In this document: positions 22,699 to 34,426 of the stretch, in pieces
Position numbering within the stretch: the stretch's first letter is position 1
How the letters are laid out: each line of letters opens with the position of its first letter
Source of the DNA: Lindgomyces ingoldianus
Taxonomy: Eukaryota; Ascomycota; Dothideomycetes; Pleosporales; Lindgomycetaceae
Length of the DNA: 64,000 bases
Assembly: GCF_010093535.1 (NCBI RefSeq)
Contig: NW_022985170.1
Span: 1,207,492-1,271,491 of the forward strand
Reading direction: 5' to 3'
The notes under the pieces: model-generated
Databases searched by the model: none
What the model saw: the letters and a program-made list of their open reading frames with translations, nothing else
Told to the model about the DNA's origin: nothing
Translations under genes and position numbers: made by a program

Positions 22699-23391
22699 AT
22701 GGCTCCAGAACAGAATCTCTTGGTCAAATTCTCCCTGGCAGAGCTCTCGTACCCGCGTTCGACGCTGTCGCAGACGACGCTATCCGCCTTTACCACACCA
22801 AGCGGTCAAGGGACTACCAGTCTATGCGAGCCGAGTATGGCATTCCGGTAGGAGCAAAAAGGCAATGTGAGAATCGCCCTTAAAGACGGTGTCGAGGTGC
22901 TAGTTGGCTTCAAAGCTAAGGTCGAGAAGTTGTCGTCGCAGCCAGCACTGGGACACCAGGAAAGGCACCCCACGGTTGCAGCTGGCGATGTTCACATGAC
23001 CGACAGGGACGACAATGAAGACGGTATCCGCGCCAAGGGCTAGAATATGTGGATATAGCTGAGCGTTGAGGTGCCAGGCTTTAGCGACGACAATGCTCTA
23101 TCTATGGTACCAGCCTCAATGCTGCATGAGATGCTACCCAAAACTTACAACGATGCGGCCAACGTCCTACGATTCCTTCCCCCAACATAGCTCCTACAGC
23201 TTACTGAAGCGAAAGTCGACGCCTTCATTGAACCCCAACACCAAAATGCCTATGCTTCTCAGATCGCCTAGATGCCGAGCACATTGTCGCTGCCGATTTT
23301 AGCTTGGCTTGATATTACGACGATCGAGAAAGAGTTTACCTGCTGGTTGGGCCTCATTCGCTCGGTAGTTGGCGGATAGTGGCAAGAATAA
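22699..23391 (+). pseudogene. decayed ORF with six in-frame TAG codons, family unknown
   Basis: From an ATG at 22699 one frame runs 231 codons to TAA at 23389-23391, interrupted only by six TAG codons; no frameshift is needed. The predicted residues between stops have coding character (for example LSVEVPGFSDDNALSMVP and ITTIEKEFTCWLGLI). TAG-only interruption is what conversion of CAG or TGG codons by RIP gives. I do not recognise the protein. It could be the 5' exon of a longer gene or a former repeat ORF. Confidence 0.6.
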
Positions 23392-23661
23392 TGTGTGGTA
23401 AAGTGTTCCAAGGCTTCTCACATGCTCATTGGCTCAGTCAAGACAAAAGATGACCAACCGCAGGAATACCGTTATTGCACTCATCTGGAGACTAATTTCG
23501 AGGACAGTAATGCTGAAGAATGAGACGCAGTCCAGATAGGCAGTTCTTAATAGCTTGAACCTCGCATTTCCTGTAAGCGGGCTACTTATCACCAGCTTGG
23601 TGTTGTCTTGAAATCGCTTGGGTCAGGTAAACTTCGTTGTCCATTCATTATCGATTGAATC

Positions 23662-24995
23662 ATGTTTTGGCAGTCTCTCGCGCTCGTTGCGCTCCTCGCG
23701 CAAGATGCTTCTGCCCAGTCATCTTCTGGGTCTTCGGATTTCGTTCGATTTGGCTGCTCCCAGCTCGTTGTCGAACGTACCGATCCCCTCGTTAATCCTG
23801 GCATGGCTCCTTCCCCACACATGCATCAAGTTGTTGGAGGGAACTCGTTCAACATCACTGTCCGTATAATATTTCACCCATTCTCTGAGCAAAGGTTGAC
23901 AGTACTACTAGATGGACCCTGCCGACCATGACCCACCCAAGCAATCAACCTGCACATCGTGCATTTACACCGAGGATCTTAGCAACTACTGGACAGCCTC
24001 GATCTACTTCCGCTCCCCCGAAAATGGTACTTTTAAACGCGTTCCGCAGATGGCGAATGGCCGACTGAACAAGACTTTGCTGGAACAAGATGGAGGACTC
24101 ACTGTCTACTACATGCGGCCATTTAGTGGCAGCAGCAAGAAGACTACTGTTTTCAAACCTGTAAGCAGTACACAATCTCTTTGTTGAATGCAAATGTGCC
24201 GTATTTGAGATGAGTGAAGGCTAACTTTTAAAAGGGCTTCCGCATGCTCGCCGGCAACCCCACGCTCCGCGGCACAGGCACAACCGGCATCTGCCACCGC
24301 TGCCTCTCAAAAAGCGACCGCATGATGGGCGGTAGTGGCTCGCCCTGCAGCACCGGCGACACCGCCGCCTTCCCCTCCAAGCCCTGCCCCGGCGGAATCC
24401 GCGCCACCATCATCTTCCCCTCATGCTGGGACGGCAAGAACGTAGATAGCCCGGACCATAAAAGCCATGTCGCATATGCACCTGGTAGTGCGCTTGCGGG
24501 AGATAAGTGTCCGAGTACGCATCCAGTGAGGATTCCGCAGGTCATGTATGAGATTATGTTTGATACTTCCGGGTTCGCAAACCCAGACTACTACAAAGGT
24601 GGAAAACAGCCGCTAGTATACAGCTTCGGTGATCCGTAAGTTAAGTTCCACTTTCGCCAAGTAGTATATTCTTCCATTCTGATCTATTTTGTTACTGATG
24701 AGTGTGTAGCACCGGCTACGGTGCCCACGGGGACTACCTCTTCGGCTGGAAAGACGATGCGCTCCAACGCGCTATGGATGGTCTCGGCACCAAATGCCAT
24801 AGCGAAGACTGCACCGGCGCACTGAAGATCCAGTCCGGAAAAGATGCTATTGCTTGTACTAAGGCGCAGCAGGCTAAGGAGGATGCTGGATCGAACACTT
24901 GTATGTACCCTTCCTGGACCCGTGAATGGTTTGAACATGCTGTTAACAATGTTTTAGGGCTCAAGGAGCTCCCAGGGAATGTTCAAGTTGCTTAG
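23662..24995 (+). CDS. secreted DUF1996-domain protein, four exons
   Basis: Exons 23662-23859, 23912-24160, 24235-24635 and 24710-24995 join to 1134 nt, 377 residues. The N-terminus (MFWQSLALVALLAQDASAQ) is a signal peptide with probable cleavage after ASA. The mature protein follows DUF1996: FGCSQLVVERTDPLVNPG, PHMHQVVGGNSFN, an STCTSC cysteine pair, EDLSNYWTASIYF, YYMRPF, GFRMLAG, IIFPSCWDGKNVDSPDHKSH, and PVRIPQVMYEIMF. Function of the domain is unknown; many are extracellular in fungi. Introns are 52, 74 and 74 bp. Introns 2 and 3 begin GTAAG; intron 1 appears to begin GTCCGT, the only site that restores the conserved joint. No damage seen, so the gene is probably functional. A typical fungal gene beside dead ones. 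Confidence 0.85.
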
Positions 24996-26400
24996 GGGGG
25001 TTTGGACTGAGTTCGTGATCGAAGGGGTGGCGGCGGTGCTTGGAAGGGGGTGGAATCTGTATTAGGGCTCAGAAGCAGGGCAACCTGATAGTAATATTGT
25101 AGGGGAGTTTTCTTCGCACGCTCCTTTTGACACCCTTGTTTGTGCGCGTGATACATTGGACGGCGTGATACATGCTCCGTCCTAGGGGGCTTGGTTCTCT
25201 TTGTGTGCAAGAGGTTGTTGAGCTGTGAGGCACTAGCCGAAGCCAAATCTCAAATCTTGGAATAGCATAAATACCCCAGGCTAAATGTGATTTAATGTTC
25301 AGACTAGCTCCATGCTTGCTCTGTGCAAGGAGGCCCCAAATCAATGCCCTAGACGTGATTACTTTTCGGGCATACCGGTAGCTATATCGACCACCACGTC
25401 AAGCATGTTCCTTTTGACCTTGCCATAATACTTGGCAAGAACTTCCTCTTTCGACATATAGAATCACCATCCCCCGCTTCGTCAATCTGAATCCGAGTTT
25501 CTTATAGTCACCCGACTTTCCCAGCAGCCGATGACATTGAAGAGGCAAAACCCCCTGGTGCTGAAGAAGGCTAGCGTGAATCCGCAGGCCTTTATTCGTC
25601 ATGATAAACTCGGGAGATTCCGTGCCAAAGCTATTCTAGCTGACATCTCCCATCTCTAGAAAGTCTCGGGGCGTGGTTACTAACAAGGTTTTCACTAGTC
25701 TTCGTCCTCATTCCGCCATGCGAGGACCGGTAGATCACCTGTCTCCTGTATAGTCTTCTCTTGCAGCCCTTTGAACGCTTTGGCTCCTTCACCATAAATC
25801 AAAGGCATATTGATGCCGATTATATCTTAAAGACAGTCTCGTGAACGTCAACGCCGCAACAACTCAAACAACAAACACATCAATTCTTATAGCCCGGTAG
25901 GAAATATGGGTTATGAGAGAAGTCATATATTGTGGACTAAGGGCTCGAAAAGCTATATGATTTATACACTATTGTAGGACATCAAGCCCAAGATTGATTG
26001 GGCAGCCCTCGAGCTTACAGTTCCTCACCCATTCCTCCACTGTCAATTCTCCCCCCCCCCGCATTCCCAGCGCCTCGTCTCGCTACGTTTCTTGCGGCCT
26101 GTAGTGTCGGCAAACTTTTCCCGTAGCATTCAACTTAGAGAACTTCAAGTTCTACAGATTTTGTAGCAGTTAGGGTTCCGACACAGCATAAAAAAGGTCT
26201 AGTTTTCTAGATAGGGGCGTAAATCAATATCTAATTTCTAAGCTACTCCAATTTAGAACCAAATAGTAGAGAATCCACAGTGCATGTAGCAGATGCTTCG
26301 ATACTTCGAGTAAGAGTATCCGACTACAAAGCCAACTAGCGGACAGGCCTCTAGCCCCTTCAGCCCCTTCCCCTTTGTTTGCAAGCTGCTCTTGCGTCTC
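24996..26400. other. unique DNA, no gene recognised
   Basis: No domain or repeat found on either strand. A run of ten C residues near 26050 is the only simple-sequence feature. Confidence 0.4.
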
Positions 26401-26409
26401 TTATCCTTC

Positions 26410-26680
26410 AAATCTCTTACCATCTTACACGTGGCTTCAAGGCCCCTCTTGGTATTCAGGAAGTATGTTTGCGAGAACTCCCTACCTAGCAATCTCCACG
26501 TATCTGTCCAACAACTCATCCACCGTCAGCATCCCACTCGCCTCCAAATTCTCAGAGTTCTATACTTCCCCACCCATATCATCTCTCGCTGGGTTCCCGA
26601 AAATCCCAGCCTTCAACGTACGATCCCAGAACGGACTGACAACATACACGGCATCCATAAGCAGGTATTCTGTGGGATGC
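26410..26680 (-). pseudogene. short decayed coding stretch, family unknown
   Basis: On the minus strand one frame reads coding-like sequence such as YVVSPFWDRTLKAGIFGNP and GMLTVDELLDRYVEIAR, broken by TAG and TGA codons. I do not recognise it. It could be an exon of a dead gene; no start, end or introns can be set. Confidence 0.3.
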
Positions 26681-26898
26681 TAAACCACATTGCTAAACTT
26701 GTAGCCGTCGTGTACAGTACTCGTTCTATCACTCAGAATAGTATCCTGGATACGTTGATAATTTCGTCACAATCAGGATGAGCCCGGTCGAGAAGGTTCC
26801 TGATTTTACCGTCTTTAACTTAAGATTGTTGGGATTTAATCGGGAGAAGATTCTACTGTGGCGGGTGTAAAAGCCAGTTTTCCTTTCTTACGGAAGCT

Positions 26899-27084
26899 TT
26901 AGAGGCCGGCGGAGTCGGGGTCGATGGAGTGGAGCTGGGCGAAACGGCGGCCTGAGGGGGAGAGGCCCTTTGAGTTGGGGTCTGCTATTATGCGGCCTTT
27001 GACAAATTCCACGACCTGATAATTGGTTAGTAAGGCTGTTCTTAGTAAAGTGGTCTGGAAATTGAGGGACCCATGAAGCTCCAA
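26899..27084 (-). CDS. possible small exon or short ORF, unknown
   Basis: A GC-rich frame ending GRRFAQLHSIDPDSAGL before a stop. It looks like a last exon, but no convincing upstream exons were found. Could be spurious. Confidence 0.2.
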   Translation of the reverse strand: MELHGSLNFQTTLLRTALLTNYQVVEFVKGRIIADPNSKGLSPSGRRFAQLHSIDPDSAGL

Positions 27085-27731
27085 GGAATGACTGTCGATC
27101 TACGTGACTGTTGAAAGGTTGACACAGCTTATTTAAAAGGAAGTCCCAATAACAGAGCCATCCATACACAGACAATAGCCCTTAAGTACATGGAATATTT
27201 TTATGGAATATTGATGCCTTAATAACCCTAGCGTCGTGATCTACTAGGTGAGTTACTAGCGAAACAATCGCGCCCGTTGGATTCTTCCTAAGAATGTATC
27301 TCGTCTTATCCGCATCGCCAACAAATTACGTCAGATTACTCTGCCATAACAAATTGATAACCTTCATCTAAACCACAAATGGTTTCAGATTTGGCAGACA
27401 ATCAACCAGAAACTTTCCCAGTGCCTCGTCCGGTTCGTACCCATTTCACTTTCGTGATACTTGACATTGTGGTCTTGGGCTTTTACGTTCTGTATAGCCT
27501 TGCAGTATGGGGAAATTTGATTCTGTTATGTATTTTTTTCCATGCTGAAGACTTGAATATGAAGCTGTAGAAGAGTGTTGTTCGAGAGGGCTCCATCGAG
27601 CGGAAGTTCGCCTTGGCGATTGACGGCACGATTTCTCTAAGAAGAGTAGAGTTGAGTTTGGAGGTCTGATATCCAAACTAGAAGCTCTGTGAAACCCTAT
27701 TTTGAAATCCCAAAGAATGCTAGTTAGAATA

Positions 27732-27807
27732 TGTCGCATACAATTATCCGCCTATATATATCCTTCTGCTGTGCTAGCTGGAAGGTTGACCTTTTGGCGA
27801 CGCAACA
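27732..27807 (+). mobile_element. solo TRIM LTR
   Basis: A 76-bp copy of the TRIM LTR running TGTCGC to CGCAACA with a perfect TSD GAATA at 27727-27731 and 27808-27812. Little RIP. Shows that the TRIM transposed more than once here. Confidence 0.85.
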
Positions 27808-28028
27808 GAATATTTAGACCTTGCATTGTTTTGAAGTGCAGTTTGCTTGTAGCACCACCAAGCATGCACGAAAGAGAGGAAAACATCATTATCTGTGACC
27901 GAGCCTAAACAGTACTCTAAAAACTATTCCCGTAAAGTATAAAATGGAGAGGAATTAAGCCGCCTACGCGTTCCGGAGCTTGCTCTTCAGAGCAACTAAA
28001 ACACCCAATGCCTCCAAGGAACCCTTAT

Positions 28029-28560
28029 TTAAATCTCGAGAATAGGAACACTAGCCGCAAACTCCTTCGCGACCCAAGCTCGCAGCTCGATTCCCATGAG
28101 AGAGTCGACACTGAAATCATGCATAAGCCGACTAAAGTTGACCTCTAACATGTCGATAGCTTTGGACTGGCTCCCCATAAGTCGATCCACTAGCGTCCTC
28201 GATACAATATCCTCGTTAATGTTGTGGTCTCCTGCCCATGGAAACTCAGAGATCTTGAGGAAATTGCGCCAGCGGGCCTCAAGCGGGTTCCCGTCCATGA
28301 CTGGCCTGCCGACAAGATCCCGCTTCCGATAACGTCGGAAACGGAACTCCTTTCCGAGGGGCGTTCCTGACCAGTAGGTACGCGAGTGGTCGAACATACT
28401 CTAGAAGATTGACTCACCAGAAATGGTCACGCTCTCCGGCGAATTAATGCAAGCGACAACGAGTGCTGGCACCTTGGGGTCAGACTGGGAAGCTTCATCA
28501 ATCAGCGGCTGTAGTGCCTCAGGAGAGCAGCGCTTTCAACAGTCGGTAATACTGACTATA
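28029..28560 (-). pseudogene. collapsed highly reducing PKS relic (AT piece + DH start + ACP)
   Basis: Read leftwards, one frame has an acyltransferase piece (VVACINSPESVTISGE), a stop, the AT-DH linker (FDHSRTYWSG), the start of the dehydratase domain (NPLEARWRNFLKISEFPW), and directly after GDHNIN the end of a PKS: EDIVSRTLVDRL, then the carrier-protein motif SVDSLMGIELRAW with the Ser that takes phosphopantetheine, and the stop at 28029. In an intact HR-PKS the AT piece and the linker are separated by a few hundred residues, and the DH start and ACP by more than a thousand (DH, MT, ER, KR). Two large internal deletions therefore occurred while the frame stayed partly aligned. In-frame stops confirm it is dead. 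Confidence 0.85.
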
Positions 28561-28632
28561 CTTTACGGTCCGTGCTTAGTTTTTGACTGTACGTACTGTA
28601 GTAAGGTGCCTACAGTAATATAAACAGTACTA

Positions 28633-30216
28633 ACGTACACCATAGGCGAGTTGCTTACACACCTAAGTTACTTACTTTTACTAAAACTCTACTAAACTAC
28701 TCTTTCTACACTAACGTACCTAACGGGTTGGCCGGCCACTTTTGCCAAGCCCCCACTAAACTCTACCTATCTACATAATGCCTTAACAACAACACTAGAT
28801 TAAATCTTCTAAAGAACATTAGATACAGCTTACTCTTTAGGCTTTTAAATAAGACTTAAAACTTTCCTTACAACATGCTGTAGCTATCTATAATGTCTTT
28901 TACACAATACTAAGTAATTAACACGCTAGACAGCCTTTACAAGCAGAATGCTAGCCTAAATTAAGGAATCTAACTAAGCTTAAAAAAAAAGTAGTTATTA
29001 AGTACATACTTAAGCTTATTACACGCAGATTTCCCCTTAGGCTTATAGCTATAGCTAATATAGCTAATTCCTTGCCTACAGAGTGTAATCTAGGCTAGGT
29101 TAGCTTAAACTAGCCTAGTATGTAGGTTAAGCACTGCCCTAAGTTTACAATAAAGTTTAATTATAAGTATAATTATAAAAGAGTGCTTTATAAGGATCTA
29201 GAGGTTATCTAAGGCTAGTTTTGCCTAGTAGCTAACATAAAAGCTAAGTACAGTATCTAGAATAAAAACAGGTATAACTTTAACAAGTTAGGCTTTATAA
29301 TAGGCTAGATATTAACTAGAGCAGTTATTACAGCTTTAAAGAGATAAAAACAGCTAAAAGTAATATAGTAAAGTAATAAAAAGTAAATAACAGTTATCTA
29401 GGGCATTAACATAATAGAGTAGGCTATAAGATTATAGAGCTTTAAGCAGTAAATAAGGCTGCTATGTAACATAGATTGCATAAAAAAAGTAAATTTAGGC
29501 AGAAGAGACCTTAATAGTTAAGGATAAAGCTTGTCTAACTGCTCTAAAGGAGTTTAAAGCGCGTAGTAATAGGAAAAAGCTAAAGACGCAGGTGCGCACT
29601 AAAGAAGGTAAGCTAAGTTAAAGGCAATATAGGCAGTGCAATTAGACTAGGCATAACTTATATATGTGTAAGTAAGTAGTAGAAGTAGACTTTAAATAAT
29701 ATCTTATGTTGTATTACTTTATACAGGGCTAAAGTGGGCTGTTTTGCGAGAGAATAGGGTGGTTTTAGTGGGGGCTTGGCAAAAGTGGCCGGCCAACCTG
29801 TGTGGCCGGCCAACCTGTTAGGTACGTTAATGCATTTCTAATAACACTACTTAAACATGCTAAAAGAATATTAGATATAGCTTACACTTTAAGCTTTTAA
29901 ATAAAATGTAACACTTTTAAAGTAACATGCTATAGCTATATATAAGGTCTTTTAAAAAATAATAAATAACTAATACACTAGATAGCTTTTATAAGCTAAT
30001 TCTATAGCTAACTTATAAAAGCTAAATAATAATAAAAAGTAGGTAATTATTAAGCATATACTTAAGCTAAATATATAAGGATTTTCCTATTAGCTAGCAG
30101 CTATAGCTAATATAGCTAATTCTTTACGCGCTAAGCATAAACTAGCCTAGTATGTTTATAAAGTGTTATCTAAAGCTAAAAGTAAAGTTTAAGTATATGC
30201 TTAATAATTACTTACT
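28633..30216 (+). mobile_element. B-family element (B3), left arm, split by C2 and D1
   Basis: Starts ACGTACACCATAGGCGAG after TA. It is interrupted at 28714 by C2 and resumes at 29828, reforming CTACACTA/ATGCATT across the TA. It is then interrupted at 30217 by a D element. Its right arm is not seen within the window, so everything up to beyond 46 kb may be nested in it. Confidence 0.7.
28714..29827 (+). mobile_element. C-family element, copy C2 (best-preserved transposase end)
   Basis: A 1114-bp copy flanked by TA. From about 29505 the plus strand reads the C-terminus of a pogo/Fot1-type transposase: LTALKEFKARSNRKKLKTQV, then a zinc knuckle CX2CX4HX4C in which the first Cys is now Tyr (YRQCNxTRHNLYMC, x being a TAG). 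The DDE catalytic region is not recognisable, so the element is an internally deleted, RIP-damaged derivative. It sits in B3. Confidence 0.8.
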
Positions 30217-30903
30217 TGTTAAATAAGCTCTGACAGCTAGCTACTTATAGTTGTTAGATATGCGCACCTACTGTCAAGACAGGAGGAACGCTTGACGAAA
30301 GCTGCTACATAGTACGAGCAATAAGCTCGAACAGTATGTTGCTGCAAATTGCAGCATGTTGCAGCAAATTGCAGCAAATTGCAGCATGTTGCAGCATGTT
30401 GCAGCATTTTACAGCATTTTGCAGCATGTTGCAGCATTTTGCAGCATTTTGCAGCAAATTGCCAAGCTGGTCGCGCATAGGGCAAGTGCGCGAGGGACTC
30501 GGATCGGCAAAACAAAAAGCCGAGCAACACGAGTAGAGCAGAAAAAGGATCGATAAATCAACACAATCAATACAATCAATAAATCATCCCATACATCATA
30601 TCCAAACCCATCATTCATCTTAGGAAGCCCAGAAACAGTGCTTCAATCTAACAATAGTATAAGCGCTTAAGTAGCAAAAGTAAGAGTGGTGTACAGTGTG
30701 CACAGCGTACAGGGTAGGTAGGGTAAGGGTAACATGTTTCTAGTTCTATTACTCTTATCTTTCCTCTATATAGAGAAAAAAAGGGATATCTAGATGTTTA
30801 CGCACAAAGGTTTACACATAAGCATTATGTAACATAGATATGTAATCTTGCTTATGCGCAATAGCTAGTATCTAAAGTATAACACTACTGCTATGTATAG
30901 ACA
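30217..30903 (+). mobile_element. D-family LTR (D1) split by a solo E LTR
   Basis: The D LTR is interrupted at 30252-30653. Removing that insert and one 5-bp TSD leaves exactly 280 bp, the length of every other full D LTR. It is followed by the same sequence (CTAGCAACTTTT) that follows the LTR in the complete D2, so this is the left LTR of a D element and not a solo LTR. Confidence 0.85.
30252..30653 (+). mobile_element. solo E (Copia) LTR in the D1 LTR
   Basis: 402 bp, TGTTAGAT to ATCTAACA, with a perfect TSD ATAGT at 30247-30251 and 30654-30658. It is the Copia LTR in the opposite orientation to the full element at 30983. The middle holds about a dozen 10-bp units of the type TTGCAGCAAA/TTGCAGCATG, more than in either Copia LTR. 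Confidence 0.9.
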
Positions 30904-30982
30904 CTAGCAACTTTTTATTTTTATCTAAAAAGTTGCCTTTTATATAAGTTACTTCTTTTTTTTTTATATATATTTATCTAGT
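30904..30982 (+). mobile_element. D1 interior, left fragment
   Basis: Matches the start of the D2 interior (55379 onward). It is cut at 30982 by the Copia element and resumes at 45769. Confidence 0.75.
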
Positions 30983-31322
30983 TGTCAGATTGAAGCACTG
31001 TTTCTGGGCTTCCTGAGATGAATGATGGGTTTGGATATAATGTATGGGATGATGATTAATTGTATTGATTTATTAATCCTTTTTCTGCTCTGCTCGTGTT
31101 GCTCGGCTTTTGTTTTTCCGATCTGAGTCCCTCGCGCACTAGCCCTATGCGCGACCAGCTTGCAACATGCTGCAATTTGCTGCAACATGCTGCAATTTGT
31201 TGCAAAATGCTGCAACATGCAGCAATTTGCAGCAACATACTGTTCGAGCTTATTGCTTGTACTATGTAGCAGCTTTTGCCCAGCGTTCCTCCTGTCTTAA
31301 CAGTAGGTGCGCATATCTGACA
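30983..31322 (-). repeat. Copia 3' LTR (E family, 340 bp)
   Basis: The left 90 bases are unmutated while the same part of the other LTR carries G-to-A changes. It contains eight or so 10-bp TGCTGCAACA-type units. TGTCAGAT/ATCTGACA inverted ends. Confidence 0.9.
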
Positions 31323-33042
31323 CACCCCCTTAGCTTAGACATGCTTTAAGCTGGTTCCTAATTGCGCAACCTTAGTATGCTTCTAGGGCTTCCATTCTTG
31401 CTTTAATTTCTTCTATATCCGCTTCTTAACTAACTATTCTCTCCCTAATGTTAACTAGCTGAATTTGCTAAAGAAAGCTTAGCTATTTGCTAGCTAGAAG
31501 CGCTTTAGTAAGTCTGTCTGTAAGCATCTTACTAGAGGGGACATAGACAACCTTAATTGTTTGTTAAGAGACTTCCTGTTAGAGCTAGTAGTTATAAATG
31601 TTAACATGTTAGAGCTTAGTTTAAAGTTAAGATATCTCTTTATTTACTAGTTAAATTGTCTACTTATTATTGCACTAAATTATAATAGTTAAATTAGGCA
31701 GCTTAACTTATAGTTTATTAAGAAGCATTTTTATAAACATAGCTTTCTTAGTAACATAAGACAGTGTAAGTAATTCTACTTCTATTGTTAATATTATAAC
31801 TATATTTTATTTATTTACTTACTATGCAATTTATCTACTAAATAGTTAAATAATGTAGCTCTAAAAGCTTTTCTTATTTAGTGTATTATTTATAAATAAC
31901 ACATTGCTTACTACTATAAGGTAGTCTTCTTCTTCTAATTAGAGTGCGTATGTCTATGTTGCATGTAGGTATAGGATAACTTAATTAGCTACATTCTAAT
32001 AGTTAGATGCAGGATTTATAAGAAACTATGTAAGGTGTAATGTAGTAAAGGTAATATCTAGTTTTATAGTAACTACTGTAAAGAGCAAATATCTAATCTT
32101 CTGCTAATATTAATTTACTTTTAATAGGGTTATAAAACTAGATTACAGCATAAGTTTAATCCTACTTATAGGTGTAGTGTGCTGTAGGTTCTTTCTATTA
32201 GCTAGCCTAGCTATCTTATTAATATATAAGGCTTATAATAGCTAAATTATTTATTACTATTAATCTTTAATAATTTTAACTTCTAGGAACTATTATAAGT
32301 CTTTGCTTTTTATTAAAGTATACTTCTCTTATAACTAGTCTACTACACGCTATACATTTACTTTAGAGCTTTTTTTGTACGCAATAATAAGGTTATTTAC
32401 ATAAAAGAAGATAAATATTCTAGCTTTAGTTATGCAGTAGAGTTTATATAAAATAGCTAAAAACTTAAGGCCTTTAAAAGTTATTATAAAATAGTGTTAC
32501 TAAAGTAAAAAAGAAATTTATAAGCTATATAGTGCTTTTTAAAGCTTTAGTATTATACTTAGTTTCTAATAGCCTTTTAGCATCTGCATGTAGATATTGT
32601 AGTTAATTACTGCATATATAAATATATTAGTTATGTTATATTATTTAAGCTCTAGGTTAAAGCGTGCAGATATTACTATTAGCATTTAAAATAAGTGTTT
32701 TACTAGAGTAGCAGTGTAGGTATTTTATATAGTAACGTTTCTTTATTAATTACTATAGACTACTAGTTACGTCTTACACTTTTATAATTTATAGTGCTTG
32801 TTAAGCTTATAAGTATATACTTATATATAATCTAGAATCTGCTGTTTAGCTGCCTTAATTAGCTTTATCTAGACTTTTATTTAAAATTTTATTATTTAAT
32901 AACTACTTAGGTGTGTTCTTTCTGCTGCTTTAAATATTTTATGTAAAGGGTGCTTTTCTAGTTACTTTTAAGTTAATAGTAAAAGTAGTAGCTAGCTTTT
33001 ATAAAGTGTCTTTTTTTTAAATAGTATTTTTATTAATGCTGC

Positions 33043-33322
33043 TGTTGAATGGGCTCCGACAGCTAGCTGCTTATGGTATGAGCACTTAAGTAGCAAGAGT
33101 AAGAGTGGTGTACGGTGTGCACAGCGTACAAGGTAGGTAAGGTAAGGGCAACATGTTTCTAGTTCTATTGCTCTTGTCTTTCCTCTGTACAGAGGAAAAG
33201 GGGGATATCTAGATGTTCGTGCACAGAGGTTCGCGCACGAGCATCATGTGACATAGATACGTGGTCCTGCTCGTGCGCGATCGCTCGTATCCAGACTGTG
33301 ACGCTGCTGCTGCGTACAGACA
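33043..33322 (+). mobile_element. solo D LTR in the Copia element
   Basis: 280 bp, TGTTGAATGGGC to GCGTACAGACA, with perfect TSD GCTGC (33038-33042, 33323-33327). Well preserved, so it entered after the Copia interior had been mutated. Confidence 0.9.
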
Positions 33323-34426
33323 GCTGCTTTATTTAGTGTTTTACTGCTATGCTTTTTTACACTTTTAGATTTTATACTAGCTATAAAGGCTGTAGCTTAT
33401 AGTATAGTCTTTAAAGACTTTATTTAGCTTAGCTTTAGTGCAGCTCTAGCTATTAACTACATAAGTAATGCTATAAGTGGCAGAGTATTTAAAAAAGATA
33501 AATAGTTATCTTTAATCTTTCTTTCTTAATAATAGCTTAGTAGGTCTACTTTATTAAAATTTAATATATTATTTATAGTGTTATTTTTATAAAATAACTT
33601 TATTTTTAGCTAATAACTAGGTGTTAGAAGCTTAATTATTTTAATATATATAGTAAGTTCTTTTACTATGTTATACATAAGGTTATTTATTAGGTCTTTA
33701 GGCTTACTACTAAAAATTAAGTGTTTATTAAAAATAATGTTATATGTATAAATTACTTTTACTAGCAGTAGTATCTATATATAGTAGATGTTTAATAATT
33801 TGTACTTAACTAAATATTTAAAATACGCCTTTAAGTCTAGCTTTTATAGCTTAAATTTATTCTAATATGTGTTATTAGTTATTATAAATACTTTATAGCT
33901 ATAAGCTTTTAGATGTGTAAAGCTTAGCTTTTAAATTAATATAATAACTTTATTATTTAAAGCTACTTATGTAAAGAAGATCTTATATAGTGTCTTTTAG
34001 TTATTAGCATAGTTTAGCGTCTAATTATATAAGTATATGCTAGCTCTAGTAATGTATAGCTATATGTTTTATAGTAGGTTAGCATCTAGTTATATAGCCT
34101 ATAACTTCTTCTTATTTACACTTTTTAAGCGTTTAGCTTCTCTATTCTAGGCTTATATATCTAGTGCTAAAGGCTTAACAGTTATTCTATGTAATGCTAG
34201 CTAGTGTTTTACTTCTAGTTTTACTATTATAATCTTATTATTAGCTTTAATAACTTTTATAGTAATGTTATAATAGTTTTTTAAAAAAAAATTATAAAAG
34301 CTTTAATAATTAATTTAGTAGGCTTATTATCTTTAAAGTAAAGGTCTTACTAAAGGCTAAAATACTTATTAGTAATTAGCATTTAACTTTACTCTTTTAT
34401 AATGCTTTATGCTTTAACGTACTTCA

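Noticed and set aside
27379..27570. 63-residue ORF with a hydrophobic stretch
   Set aside because: Short and without homologous features; a membrane-like stretch alone is expected by chance in AT-rich DNA.
30336..30556. Cys/Gln-rich small ORFs (repeats of CSMLQ type)
   Set aside because: They are translations of the 10-bp minisatellite in the E LTR; all frames of such an array can stay open.
30252..30653. MITE with TGTTAGAT terminal inverted repeats and 3-bp TAG duplication
   Set aside because: The 5-bp TSD ATAGT and the match to both ends of the Copia element show it is a solo LTR.
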